From NCBI RefSeq assembly GCF_030463535.1, contig NC_132878.1:23069925-23133924 (forward strand): a stretch of DNA of 64,000 bases. Direction: 5' to 3'. Position 1 is the first letter of the stretch. The number at the start of each line of letters is the position of its first letter. The notes under the pieces are model-generated. The model worked only from the letters and a program-made list of their open reading frames with translations. It was not told where the DNA came from and did no database searches. The position numbers and the translations under genes were made by a program. This DNA comes from Salminus brasiliensis. Its lineage: Eukaryota; Chordata; Actinopteri; Characiformes; Bryconidae. Below are positions 1 to 13,613 of this stretch, one piece after another.

Positions 1-1263
1 TAATGGTGAAGAATGTCCTGAACCTGAACGGTGCTGCTAACACACAATACATTTGGCATTATCAGTGCTGTTTCATCCTACACTTCGAAATGTAATTTTG
101 AAGCTTTTGATGCAACCCTGAACAAGTACAAATGAGCAGAATCTTAGCAGGGATGATTTGTCTAAATCTTCAGCCAAGAGAGTTAAAAGAATCAGTCTTC
201 TGCACCCTGTGACAGATATAAAAAAGATAAAGTCTCAGAGATGGCAAAAGCAATTAAAATGAAACTTGGCAATTTTTAGTAATGAAGCTATCTAAAGGTC
301 ATCATACATGGCTTATTATTAGGATGCAACAAACACTGTACATCCAAAGGTTTATGGGCATCGGCTCACTCAGTGTTTACCTATGAAATCAAAAGCTTGT
401 GAGCTTGTCCTCCTTTTGTTGCAGACAGCCTCTACTCTTCTGGGAAAGCTTTAGACTAGTGCTGTCCATTCGGGATGCAGCTCCCTAATTAGTGACAGTC
501 TTCCAATGTATTTCTCTGGTTCAATAGTATTTCAACTGAAATGGAACTTTTCAGGCATCACATTCGTGACACTCTTCAGAGCCTTAATGTTTCATTATGT
601 CTAAAGTACTCAATGAAGACTCTCCTTTGTCCCACAATCATAAATTGAAAAAACATTTACATACAAAATCACCAATTTGTATGTTAAAAAACAAAACAAT
701 CTACTAATTAATAAACCATAACAATTTTTTTTTCAAGTGATGGAATTCTGGCTGGAATCCTTAGAGGACAGCTGACTGATGCTACTTTCTAAATTGGACA
801 GCCTTTGTCTCTGGGGTGCACTTACGCTGCCTAAAATTGCTGACAGCTGCCACCAATACATGTTGGGACATCTTGCATTCAAATTGACATTGGTCATGGT
901 CAGCTTGGGTTCATGTACAACGGTACCAGAGTGTTCTATTTATTTTTTGTATAAAAAGTATTACATTTACATGTAGAATACAGCAAATAATCATATTAAT
1001 AACATGAAAACATTCACAAAAAATAAAGTGTCCCATTCTATTGCCATTTTCTATGAGTCTAGGATTCTAAGATTAGACAAGCACTGTAAACAAAGGAATG
1101 CTTATGTCAGCAGTGTGTATACCTTAAGGTAGCCCAATTTACTAATTAGAAATGGTGCCTGGAGATGTAATGTATATAAAATTAAGCATTATTTAGTTCA
1201 ATGTCACAATGTGTTTTTGTCATAATAGTAAACTTGCATACCATTGAAAACGTATTTGATATA
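1..1263. other. Flank downstream of gas2l2, no gene recognised
   Basis: AT-rich sequence lying 3' of the minus-strand gas2l2 gene. The only open frames are short (for example 65 codons at 779-976), with no recognisable domain and no splice partners. I see no RNA gene or clear repeat. It could hold distal 3' UTR of gas2l2 or plain intergenic DNA. Confidence 0.5.
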
Positions 1264-2561
<1,298 letters not shown>

Positions 2562-2625
2562 TATAGTTATCTGCTAATTTTTGAGATACAAAAATGACAC
2601 TAGCTATGACATGCGAGAGAAGCTA

Positions 2626-5600
2626 TTAAACCCAGGTTTCAATTTCCTGATCAAGCACTGTCTCTTGATCTGTCCCTTGGCACTTAATGGTGCACACTGA
2701 GGCTGTGGGACTGAATTCAGATGTAGTCTGAATGTTTTTCCTGTGGTGTCTCATGGTGGAAGCTCTACAAGGAGAATTGAGTCTGTCTACTGGCATCTTG
2801 GTCTGAGTGACATCTCCCGGGCTTTGACCTGCCCTGTAGGACACTGGTTTAGGGATCTTTGAAGGTTTCTTGTCAGGTCTGTGGTCCCGTCTGGGGTGTA
2901 TACAAAGCTTCAATTTTAGCTTATAGATGGAGGGCACTCGTTCAGGCTTTTTTAATGACCTCTTTTGACGGAAAGAGGAGGCCCTAGACTTCGATGAGTT
3001 ACTTGGTATCAAATTTGTCTCCCCAATTGGGTTGGCTTCTGGTGCTTTTGAAGAATCTTTTGAATCCATACTCGAGCCAAGGGAGGACCAGGAACTGGCA
3101 ACAGAAGGTTTAGAAATGTTCAGGTGGTTTGAGTCAGTGTGTGCATGGCTTTCCTGCTTTTTGCCTCTGGATAGACCAAACACCCAGCTTTCGACAGTCA
3201 CCTTCTCAAGTGACTTTTTCCCATTTGAAAGCTCATCAATGACAGCCTCAAACTTAGCCTCCTTGGCATCATTTGCTTTAGAAGCAGACATGGGGATAGA
3301 AGGTGTCTGGATCTCACATGAGATCTCCGGAGCATTCAGAGGAGTCTCAAGATGAGTATTGTGCTGGTCATTATCAGAGTCACTGGCATCAGAGTCCATG
3401 CTGAGCTGTTGGAGATTAGATAGGATCTCTTCCTCAAGGCTCTGGTACAATACTGCTTCCTGAGCAGCAGTGATTGGAGGAGGAGTAAAGAGGTATCTAT
3501 TATCAATCTCTTGCACTCCTGAATCTTTAACTTTGGATTTGCTCACATTAATAGCAGAGTTTTGTACAGTGTGTTCTGGAAGAGTCAAATATTGCTTCCT
3601 GTCACCATATATGGAGCATTCTTGTCGGTTTCTCTCATTTCCATTGAGAGTAGGTGCAAGGCTTGCTGAATTGTCTGAGGATCCACCCAGTTGTCCTTTT
3701 CCTGTTGGTGAAAGGCACCTAGTGTGTGCTTTTCCTGATACGACACCCATCAGCCCTTTAGATGGGCAAAATGTGCGAATGAAGCCAGGACTCTGCCTAA
3801 CAATCCCACTGTCATCCGATTCTTGAATGCTGATGGTGGGGGGCTGGTAAGTTATTAAATTGTTTTTGTTGGTATTAAGATTTAGAACTGGTGCAATGCA
3901 CTGGAAGGGCCTAGCTGACACTAAACCAGATAGCCTCTCTGGAGTGTTTTGCATCTCCTGGTTGCTTTTTGCCCCAGCTGTGGCAGTTTGTCTCAGCTTA
4001 GAAGCAAACTGTGATTTGCTCCAGTTTTGACCCAATTTGTTGTCTAGGCCTTGCTGGTAAGAGCTCTGATTCTGGACCTTTTGGAGCACCAGGGGTGTAA
4101 TAGGGCGCCGTGTTTCAGGCTGTGGTGGAGTGCAGGGGCGAGCTGGTCGTGGAAGACTGCTAGTAAGACGTGGAGAGGGAGAAGCTCGAGTGGACTCTCT
4201 GCCTTTCCTGCTGGTGGACTTCAACACAGAGTCATCTTTACTCTCTGAATGGGTCTGTCTGCAAGGCAACATGACTGCTTTCTCCTTGAGTCTGAAAGAA
4301 GATCCACACAACCAGTTCAGCCTCTGGAAGTCTATTTTATTGTAAACCTATTTACAATTACATGTATCAAACCTCCCCTGCATGATTAGCTGTTTGCCAG
4401 CAGTGTATTTATAAATGTTTTGAGCTGGATATATCAGGCTGTGACTAAGCACTTGTTTGAAGAGAATGCAGCACTTAGGCTCAAGCATATTGCATTACAC
4501 CACAGTGATTCAGATGAAGTGGACGCAGGTTTGGATTTTAAATGTCAAAACAAGGAGGCTAAGCTGTATCAAACCATTATTAACATTTTAAGATCCCAGC
4601 AGATGTTTTCAAGTTAAGCTCTGTCACTGCTGGTTGCCATGACAGATTTCCAACATTACTCCATGGAGACCTACTATACAGCAGTCTCACAAGCCAAGTC
4701 ATGGAATAAAATCATAACCTCAAAAGGTGGGCAACAGGTACTATGACTAAATTGAGAATGCAATATTAAATTGCTTATTTATTCAATAGCATGTCTAACA
4801 GAGTTTTCACTTTATATGATATCTAAAACAATTAAACTCTATTTAATTTTTAAATAGACTTCTAAGAAATTCAGGGTCTATAAAAAACTCTCCTGAAAAG
4901 TTTGTTAAAATTGAATCTAAAACAATACAAATGATCTTTATAGTTCTCAGTAATTAAAATATATGTGTCATCAATCATCCTCTCTAAGGCAAGGGCACAG
5001 AATGTAAAATCTATTTTCAAGCAGGGTGAAAAATTGTACTGCATGAGATATTAGCACTCTGTCTAAATGCATTAATTGTTTTATTGTGCATACAGTTAAG
5101 TTTTAAAACTGGAGTAAATAAAGTTCACTTCTGCCCATTTCTTATCAAAGATTTAAAAAGAAGAACCAGTCAATCGTCATTTATGCTGCACACATAGGAA
5201 CTTGTCTTCGCATTTAACCCACCCATGCAGTGAACACACACACACACTAGTGAGTAGTTAGCACATATGCCTGAAGCAATGGACAGCCCTAGCCCCTCAA
5301 ACAAAGCTTTTAAGCTCCATAAGGTCAAGGGAGTAATATTGCGTGGCTGCCCCTGAGATCTTTGTCTGAACGCATATCTACAGTATGTATCTGTAACTGC
5401 ATTTAAATAATTAAACAAAATATAATTAAAACATTTAGTTTTTATTTATTTAACAAAACAGTTCTAGGTATCTTTGAATAAATTTTTCCTTTCTGTCTCA
5501 GGATTCATTACTATCATTAAATAACCCTACATTTTACGCTTCCACTGGTCATTAAATTTGTATAAAGCTGAGAAACCGGGACAATAATAACTTAAACTTA

Positions 5601-8600
5601 TTACCCATTTAATTATGTGCTGCTATTGTTTGTGTTGCTTTGATAATGGTGATATGACAAGAGCTTTATTTTGATCAAGTGCTGGACGACTTCAGCATAT
5701 ACAACGATGGAGGATACAGAAGAGTAAATAGTGTCTTGCAGTCATTTGGAATTGCCTGCACTAGGTACAGATTTTTCAGAGCAGCATGCTTAAGAATCAC
5801 CTGATTGGTTAGACCATCAGACACGAGTGAGGTTGAGTGCGAAAGGCTAAAGCTTAAATGGATTTCCATCACCCTGACAGAACAAGGAGCTGCTGACAAA
5901 ATGACTTACAGTTTGGAGCTACAAAGGTAAAGGTGCACGTATTTGTCACTGTACAGTGTACAGCGAAATGTGTCCTCCGCATTTAACCCATCTGGTAGTG
6001 AACACACACTCACACGTGTTAGGGGCAGTGAGTACACACACACACCCAGAGCGGTGGGCAGCCAACTCCAGCGCCCGGGGAGCAGAGAGGGTAAAGGGCC
6101 TTGCTCAAGGGCCCAACAGTGGCAGCTTGCCAAGCCCGGGAATCGAACCCACAACCCTGTTATCGATATCCCGGCGCTCTAACCGCTGAGCCACCACTGC
6201 CCCACAGCATGTAAATTATCTTGCCTCAATATTCATGTTAATGTGTGCCTTTTAGGTACATTTTCAAAACACTTTCAGCAATTATTGGTGGGCAACATCA
6301 CAACATATGTATTGTTAGTGCAAATAATTACAGCACCATATGGTTTTCTGAGAATATCAGGGGTATGTATATATGTATAAAGACAGATTTAGACCAATTA
6401 CAAAGATTAAACAAGCACCACCGTTTAACAAGCACATGACAACCCAGTAGTGAATAACAAGAGCTAACTAACAATATGCAGACTGTATGTCAGTTATGCT
6501 ATAATCTTTCAGAAATAATCAGCAATAATTCTATTCATTCTTAAATAGTCTGTTTTAGTATTTTTTGCAAAGTTTGCATCGAATAAAATGTCTTTTTAAT
6601 TCATTGCACTACTATTTTGCTGATTTATTTTTTCCATACCAAACCAAAAAGAAAAATATAATCAACAACAAAAATATATAAAGTCAGAATAGCTTTACAA
6701 TCAGACATCACAGCTATGTACACTATAAAAAATTATAACATACTGCTCATGCTCCTCAATCCCTTATCTGCTCTTGCTAGGTCTAATTAACCTGCAGATT
6801 TATTGAAGGATTCACTGGCCTCACACTGTGTCAAATGTCTGTGGCATTCAGTGACATTCAGTAACTGATTGCTTTTCACCGCATTCCTTGGCACCCATGA
6901 GAGATAACTGGCATGCCTTCAAATATATTATTTAACATCCAATATTTAAAAACGACTTTACAGAAGTATTAAACCACCATAGTCCACACTATTTTACACT
7001 TTTCACTGTATTACACAACTTCTACATAGCCGGGGACCTTATTGCACAGTGTTACCAGCTCAGGGAATGGATGGCTGACAAGCATTTTTCATTTTTTGGT
7101 TTTCCAGTTGTGAACACCTTTGACATCACCAGGATTCAAATGCATATTCTCATGAAAACATGGTGAATGCCAAGGCAGTTTTTAAGTCTATAAGTCACGA
7201 TGGGTTGGTGTTTAGAAAAACATGCGTGTTAATATACTTTGGTCATTTTTGGGGGTTTCTCTTTGTGACCTCAAAACCTATTGGGGGAATAATGCGCTCT
7301 GCTGGCTCAAATGTGTTACATTTTAACACTTCCTTACTGATGTTGCTATTTCTCTGCTAAGGGAAATGACAGTTTATAAATTATTATTTATTATTATTAT
7401 TATTATTATTATAGTATATATTATTATATTATTTATTTATTTACATTATTACATATTTATATTGTATTAAGTTTAACTATTTCAAATGACTAGGAGTGAA
7501 ATATCTGAGCTTGGTAAGCAGATACATTTACTCAAATACATTTTGTAGAATACTTTTACTTCTACAGTCATTTTAGTCTTTAACATTTAGTTACTAACTT
7601 TAATTTCTAAATTGCTTCTAAAACAAAATCATTTTGGTCAGACCCCAATTCAATCATTATTTTTACACATAACACATGATATGCAAGAACATCATATAAT
7701 AGCCTGTGGTCCAAAATAATTATCATTATATTACATTGTATGAAAAAGTGTGATCAGACCAGTCATCCACTTACTTAGTGGGAGAAAGGCAGTTCCTGAG
7801 ATTTAAATCTGGGGATTGGGAGAGCCTGGGTTGGGGACTCGCTCTTTGAGTCCTGGTTGGTGCTGAAGGAGTCCACAGCACCGGATCCAAAGGGGATTGG
7901 GCTCGGGTTAGCAGCAGAGTGGTCTGAGACCCAGTCTGGCCATCAGGTCCACAGGGCCTGGCTTTGATCTCATGCACTGGGGTGACTGGGCGCTGCGCCA
8001 ATTTATGAGCTGGCAAGAGAGTGAAGGAGAGAGAAATTGCTTGAGAAAAACAGAGAAAGAGAAAGAAAAGACTTATGAGCTAATCAGGAGCTTGGGTTAT
8101 GCAACTTTTAAAGAAGGGGGGTTGAATGAGGCCCTGCTTATAGTTGACTTTTTCTGATACATAAGTGAACACAGACTACTCATGACACTGTATTGTATTA
8201 TCTTAGCCAAATTCTCAACAGTCCAATGCTAAATTCCAAAATATTTAAATTAGTGTTTAAAAGATTTAAATCACTGTTAAAAAGATTCAAATGACTTTTT
8301 TTTAATTACTTGTTTGTAACCATGCTTGTGGTAGTACATGTTCTGAACTGGTCTATTTATATGTATTGCTAGAGTAGATGGCCACATTCCTCAGAACTGC
8401 CTGACAGACAGCTTTATGGACAATGCTTTATCATTATAAGTTTTCATCATATCAAATGCATTAAAGGGCTTATTGCAGTTAATTAAAACAAATATATGTA
8501 TTGTGCCTCATTTACAAAGCAGTTCAAGCTAGTTCACAAAAACAGTGAATTCAAATTCAAATGTTTGGCAAATGTTTTTTGCAGCTTGATGAATAAACAC

Positions 8601-8955
8601 TACAGTGCTTATATTCTACATAGAATATGATTATACAGATTTCAGATTCATAACTTTTTGTTTTTTAGAAAAACAAAAACTGACAGTCTGAAATCGTTTA
8701 CCCCGTTTATCTTCCCTGTAACCTTTCTTAAATACATCCATGTTTTGTGTCATAGTAAGCTTTATTTTGCACAATTAAAAAGAGAAATGTTAAATTTATT
8801 CATAATTGCAGCTCATGTGCTTTCATAACCCTCCACATGAAGAGAGGCACACTTAGACATGAAGTATCAGACATACCATAAGCTACTGGTTTGAAATGCA
8901 TGCCTTATGTAACAGCTAATGGATGCTGGTGGATGAGAGTATGTGTATGTGAAAT

Positions 8956-8988
<33 letters not shown>

Positions 8989-11900
8989 AATGGTCTTACT
9001 GAGAGATGTGCAGCGGCAGGGGTCATGCTTGTCTAGATAGTGCTCCAAGGTGTCCCATCCTCCGCCCACTCTCACCATCACATGATTCCTTAAGATCTGC
9101 ACACACAATTATTTATGAAAACCTTGTGGCAGTGTGCCAAGCAATTACACACCTCCTCATTTGTTGTTTCTTCTGAAATCAAGGGTATTTAAAAAAGTTG
9201 ATCCTGCATTTGACTCCACTGTCCAGGGAAGGCCTTCTACTAGATTGCTGTGAGGATTTGATTGCATTCAGCAACAAGAACATTACTGAGGTCAGGATTT
9301 TGGATGATCTCCACCCCACCTCATCTTCAACTCTTTAACACATCCTAAAAGTATTGTATGGAGCACCATCATTCCAGACACAGTTTCACTGCCTTACAGC
9401 TCAATGATGGGGGGCTTTATACCCCTATAGCCCACATCTGCCATTTGGCATGGTGCCAATAGGTTCATGTTTATCTGCTTCAGAGAGTCCTATTCTACTA
9501 GCTATAATTCTCTACAGGGACTAGATAAGCTGTGTGTGCATTTGCACATCTGTGTCAGCAATGGGTGCAACTTAAAGTCGCTGAATGCATTTATAAGAAG
9601 GGGTGTCTTTACATTTAGACATACAGTGTACAGTATATAAAGTAGGTTTTTAAACATATTTCTCTCTTGTCAATTCTTTCTGACCACAAAGTACACTGTC
9701 TCAAATTCTATCTCATCTCCATTCATATGACAGATGACAAGAGAGCAGAACCAGGGATGGAATGAGAGGAACTCTGAAAGTGAGAAAGTGAATTACTGAG
9801 ATAGGATGACAGAAAGAGAGGGGTTGAGAGAAAGAGAGATAAAGAAGCTCCTGTGGTTTATTTACTCGCACAAATATGAGAGTGCTGGAGTCTCCAACCC
9901 TGTATTTGCCCTCTGATATCTTCACCATAGGGAACTGGGTGGGACAAGTGCAGCGACTTATCAGATGCTGGACCTGTACACACAGAAAGTTAAGACACAG
10001 ACACACACACACACACACACATAGACATCTTTTATTGAAGTCCCTCATGCTGAGGCTGTCTGATTCTGATCCCTTTATCAGTTCAATACATCAGAAAGGA
10101 ACCAACAGGCTGCTGTAGTTCAATAGCAACAGAGGCCACAAATCATAAAGGCATCAACAGAAGCTGTGTCCTCTCTTGCTTGACAAGATTTTTCATTTTT
10201 ACAATATATGAACCATCCATCTCCACTGACAACAGAACGTAAACCTGTCTTCAGATATACTGCTGATTCTGATGGAGGCTCGTTCAAGGTTATGCCTCAT
10301 CCCTGTCAGCATATACATTTTAAAGGCCTCTTAAAGGTGCATACAGCACAAACAAGTTTGGTCAAGTGTTCAAAATGTTTCTCAACATGAACGTGATATA
10401 TGTTTTTTATTACCATATTAAATTTTTAATTCTTCAGGTTATGTGAGATTCATGGGCCGGCTTGCATGCACTGCTCTATTAAGGTCTATTCACAGATGTT
10501 CAATGCTGTTTAGGTTGGGAGTCTGTGAGGTCCATTGCACGACCTTCAGCTAGTAAAACCACTGTGGATTTCAAGGTGTGTTTAGGATCATTATCTTGCT
10601 GTAGAAGCCAACACCTTTGTTTACAGTTAGAAATAATACAGAAATTATTTCCTGTGCCACTGGCTACAACCCAAGCCAAAAGCATTAACAATCCACCTAC
10701 AATTCACCAACAGTTGGAGAGGTGTCCTTTCCATGAAATTCTGCACACTTCTTCTCCAAAAATAACTTCACTGACTGCAGCCAAAAAGTTTTATTTAAAT
10801 AACCAGAGGTGTCCAGTCTTTTGCAGAACTGGTGTGAGATACTGATACCATGTACATTACATAATAAAATGGAATATAAAACTGACTAAAAGGCCAATTT
10901 GTAAAGATAAAATATTGTATGAATCGACAAAGTACATCCTCTAATAAATAACCATGTGGGGATTTATTTACATGAAACCTTGTACCCTTGATTTAACCTG
11001 ATTTTTAATCTCTGGTCAGTTACTCTTTAAGCGATTCACCTCACATTTAAAATTCAATTTAGATCTTAATGGGACAAAAAAATCCAAATGAATAGAAATT
11101 AATACCAGCGTTGTTGCTTGTATTAATCTGAAGCTTGCTTGAGGATTTTCAGTGAAATCCACTGAACAGTAACAGTAAAAATCAAGCATCATTCTGAACA
11201 TTTAAACGTCATTTGAACGTGAAGACTTTAAAAGTGTTGTCTGTGAGAGGCTACATTTCAGTTCAGGGAACTTTGTGGTTATTAACATTTAAGTGATAAA
11301 TGTAACCCATTACTTAAAAGACTTTCCGCAAAACCTATGGAAGAATTCTATTTGAGTCTATTTGAGTAGTGGAAATACAAAGAACCTATTTATATGACTA
11401 CAGTGAACCCTGCCCTTGTCTGTGTATTACAGATCACAGGTCAGTCACCATCTCATCCAGGTTCCGAGTGCTTTGCAAGCATCTCTGAGCCACAGGCTGT
11501 GTTGTCTCTTGTGCAGGCAGCTCCAGCTCCTCTCGAATCTCCTCCTCGATCTCCTGCTCAAGCTGGATAAGGACAGGAGCGGCCATGCCAAATCGAGAGG
11601 CCCGCCGGGCCACCTCAAGAAGACATAGCACAAAGTTCTTCTCATTCTTTCGTAGGACAAGGTCATCTGTCTCGAACATTAAAACATCTGCAGGAGAAAG
11701 AGAGGGCCTGAAAGTGATAAACTAGATCAGAAGAGCACGCCAAGAATGCATACACAGCAGTCTAGAGCCTTTGTAATCACATTCCAGTTTGTAGACACTG
11801 TGTCTGTTCTTGGTGAGGAGAACATGAAAAATGTTCAGGGACAGTATATTGACCTTTGGTGCTGTATGGTGATCTAGAGTTGTCTTTAAGCTGCAAACTA

Positions 11901-13613
11901 AACATCTATCATACTAAATATGTGTTTTGATTGAGAACAGAAGAAAAAACAGCAAATAAACAGAAACAAAGATATGGAGCGATGGCTCTATAAAGGCAGA
12001 TTATATGTAGTCAGTATGTTTAAAAATGGAAAATACTTGTCCAAAGCATCTTGAAAAGCGATACAAGGTACCTGCAGATACTGCAAGAATAACCGGTCAT
12101 ACCTTGGTGAAGCATAACATATAACATACACATACATTTTTATTTGAGTTTGATGGTTTGGCTGGTCTACCAGCATGAACAACTTGCATGACCAAGGTGG
12201 CTGATTAGCATGACCTTCTTGACAAAGCTGGTCAACCAGCATGAACCATCATGACTATGCTGGTTCATCACCTTTGTCAAATACAACTTCGAATGCAATA
12301 CAAGGTACAAAAAAACAGCAAGGCTTAGTTCTTGACCAGCATAGGGTATGTTTTTATTTGAGTTTGATGGTTCACCTGGTCTACCGACGAAACTCATCGA
12401 ACAGTATGACCATAACACTCAAAATATACTCAAGAGCTAAGCTGGTCAACCAGTTTAATCAGCTGATTTACCAATCTAGTGTGTGTTTTTTTTTGCCTGA
12501 TGACCTGCTTTTTAACCACCTTGACCATCAAAGACCAGCTTAGACTATGTGAAACCTGCTACCAGCAAAAGACTGCTACTGGGGGCAGTGGTGGCTCAGC
12601 AGTTAGAGAGCTGGGCTATCGATAACAGGGTTGTGGGTTCGATTCCCAGGCTTGGCTAGCTGCCACTGTTGGGCCCTTGAGAAAGGGTTTACCCTCTCTG
12701 CTCCCTGGGCGCTGGAGTTGGCTGCCCACCAACTCTGTGTGTGTGTGTGTGTACTCACTGCCCCTAGTTCACTAGTGTGTGTGTTCACTACCACAGATGG
12801 GTTAAATGTGGAGGACACATTTTGCTGTACAGTGACAAATATGTGCACCTTTACCTTAAAAGATGGTCTTGAGCTGTATTTTTCAGCAGGCTAGACATAC
12901 ATTCTTATACAAATAAGCACAAAAATTAATTGTGGATGATTTTCATGATTTTTAAAAAAATAATAAAAAACAATTACAGCTAAATGACTTTTCTTAAATG
13001 TACAGAAGACTCCTAAAAGTACCAGTATCAGCTGTGGTATGTCTTGGTATCTCCAGCCACCCCAAACCACCCCACAGCGCTCTCCTGAACTCAATTATTC
13101 GAGCCAACACTGCCACCTTGTGGTAGAACTACTAATTAGCTACAATCTCATTCAGAAGTTATCCAAATGGGTCAAAGGGACTTTACTCAAATTCAGCGAT
13201 GTGCATGTAGCAAATAGTAAGAGAGAAGGTTTTCTTTGATAAAGGTGGCGAGTAACGTTACCTTTAATATACATCTGATTCCGACACCAGTTGATGAAAT
13301 TAGACACGTTATCCCGAGCTAGAAAGGTCGCAGGTTGTGCTGAACTCACGAAAGTAACTCCAGATGTCGGCAGCTGCAGGTGTGTTGGTCCGTGTTTCTG
13401 CCCGAACTCCTCCGCCACCCGTGTGACGTTGTTGGCGTGGGCGCAGAGCAGCGCGCCGGTCTCCAGCAGCTCCACTATATTGTTTACATTCATGTCGATG
13501 CGGTACAAGTCCTTCAGCCACTCGGCCAAATCCTCCTTCATCGCATAAAGGTACTCCTCACTGGACCTGAACGGTTTGATGCTCTGACTGGACGCGTGCT
13601 CGATACCAGACAT
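2626..13613 (-). CDS. gas2l2: GAS2-like protein 2 (cytoskeletal crosslinker)
   Basis: Coding exons, 5' to 3' on the minus strand: 13613-13262, 11687-11449, 9973-9866, 9096-9000, 8009-7775, 4291-2626. All have GT/AG boundaries and compatible phases, giving 898 aa (human is about 880, from memory). Residues about 15-160 form a calponin-homology domain ([26 protein letters not shown]). Residues about 196-265 form a GAR microtubule-binding domain with the diagnostic [20 protein letters not shown]. The large last exon is Ser/Pro-rich and disordered. It keeps blocks I recognise from GAS2L2 rather than GAS2L1 or L3: [24 protein letters not shown] with [10 protein letters not shown], and a C-terminal ETWV. 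PSKIPKP (2851-2862) is an SxIP end-binding motif. GAS2L2 links actin and microtubules at basal bodies of multiciliated cells and orients cilia. Complementary UG and CA repeats flank the GAR exons. Confidence 0.95.
5165..5265 (-). repeat. Partial SINE tail in gas2l2 intron 5
   Basis: Read on the minus strand, this stretch has CACTAGTG, a short GT run, GTTCACTGC and GGGTTAAATGCGAAGACAAG. It parallels the 3' half of the SINE copies at 5926-6205 and 12581-12858 but is diverged. The tRNA-like head is not recognisable, so this is a 5'-truncated or related element. Confidence 0.5.
5926..6205 (-). mobile_element. tRNA-derived SINE in gas2l2 intron 5
   Basis: On the minus strand the element begins GGGGCAGTGGTGGCTCAG, with a pol III A-box-like TGGCTCAGCGG and, about 35 nt on, a B-box-like GGTTCGATTCC. 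A body shared with the copy at 12581-12858 follows (TGCCACTGTTGGGCCCTTGA, GCGCTGGAGTTGGCTGCC). The tail has a short GT run and ends in ACCTTT units. I recall this family as abundant in characiform and other otophysan fishes; a repeat-library search would confirm it. The open frames across it (for example 5906-6154) are repeat artefacts. Confidence 0.8.
7378..7445. repeat. TTA/TTATTA low-complexity microsatellite
   Basis: Imperfect (TTA)n and (TTAT)n run in gas2l2 intron 5, with an uninterrupted TTA core and degenerate AT edges. No function is apparent. Confidence 0.85.
8958..8986. repeat. (GT)14 microsatellite, CA repeat in the gas2l2 transcript
   Basis: Perfect GT run on the plus strand, so a CA run in the minus-strand gas2l2 pre-mRNA. 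It begins at intron position +14 of intron 4, immediately after the 5' splice site of GAR exon 4. It is complementary to the UG repeat upstream of exon 3 (10001-10021). Confidence 0.95.
9150..9630. mobile_element. Tc1/mariner-type MITE copy 1 (gas2l2 intron 3)
   Basis: Non-coding element about 480 bp long whose body is collinear with the element at 46066-47783. Shared blocks include GGAGCACCATCATTCCAGA, GGGGCTTTATACC and CAGCAATGGGTGCAACT. The right end (ACATTTAGACATACAGTGTA) resembles the terminal inverted repeat ACTATATGGACAAAAG/TTTGTCCACATAGTG of the copy at 53610-53899. The left terminus is degraded. No transposase is encoded. Confidence 0.7.
10001..10021. repeat. (CA)10 microsatellite, UG repeat in the gas2l2 transcript
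   Basis: Perfect CA run on the plus strand, extended by an imperfect GACACAG neighbour. In gas2l2 pre-mRNA it is a UG run starting 28 nt upstream of exon 3, inside the region of the branch site and polypyrimidine tract. Confidence 0.95.
10440..10850 (-). mobile_element. Mariner/Tc1 transposase remnant (gas2l2 intron 2)
   Basis: The minus strand encodes [13 protein letters not shown], the hallmark strand around the second catalytic Asp of Tc1 transposases. After frame changes, a degraded version of the SPDLNPIE block follows ([10 protein letters not shown] near 10490-10520). No intact frame or terminal repeats are seen. It is an old fragment. Confidence 0.6.
12057..12560. repeat. Interspersed repeat rich in ACCAGC/GCTGGT motifs
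   Basis: Part of gas2l2 intron 1 in which ACCAGC, GCTGGT and CATGACC words recur in both orientations. A block is also directly duplicated about 215 bp apart. Each copy has ATACAAGGTAC upstream, then TTTTATTTGAGTTTGATGGT and CTGGTCTACC (near 12137-12163 and 12351-12383). It resembles the palindromic non-autonomous DNA elements common in teleosts. I cannot name the family. Confidence 0.55.
12581..12858 (+). mobile_element. tRNA-derived SINE in gas2l2 intron 1
   Basis: Plus-strand copy of the SINE family at 5926-6205. It has the head GGGGCAGTGGTGGCTCAG, a B-box-like GGTTCGATTCC, the body GCGCTGGAGTTGGCTGCCCA, a GT run near 12736-12751, GGGTTAAATGTGGAGGACAC and the tail CACCTTTACCTTAAAAG. It accounts for the open frames on both strands here (12603-12848 and 12631-12894). 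Confidence 0.82.

Noticed and set aside
1-1260. Possible small gene at 779-976
   Set aside because: It has 65 codons, no splice partners, no domain and AT-rich codon content. It is indistinguishable from a chance frame.
5906-6189. Overlapping open frames on both strands (about 80 aa)
   Set aside because: They fall entirely within a tRNA-derived SINE whose copy at 12581-12858 gives equivalent frames. They are repeat artefacts.
8958-10021. Repeat pair considered as a CRISPR-like or satellite array
   Set aside because: They are two separate dinucleotide microsatellites in a vertebrate intron, with no repeat-spacer structure.
12581-12660. tRNA-like head with A- and B-box-like motifs
   Set aside because: It is the 5' part of a SINE repeated elsewhere in the window, without a cloverleaf or anticodon arm I could fold. 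It is not a tRNA gene.
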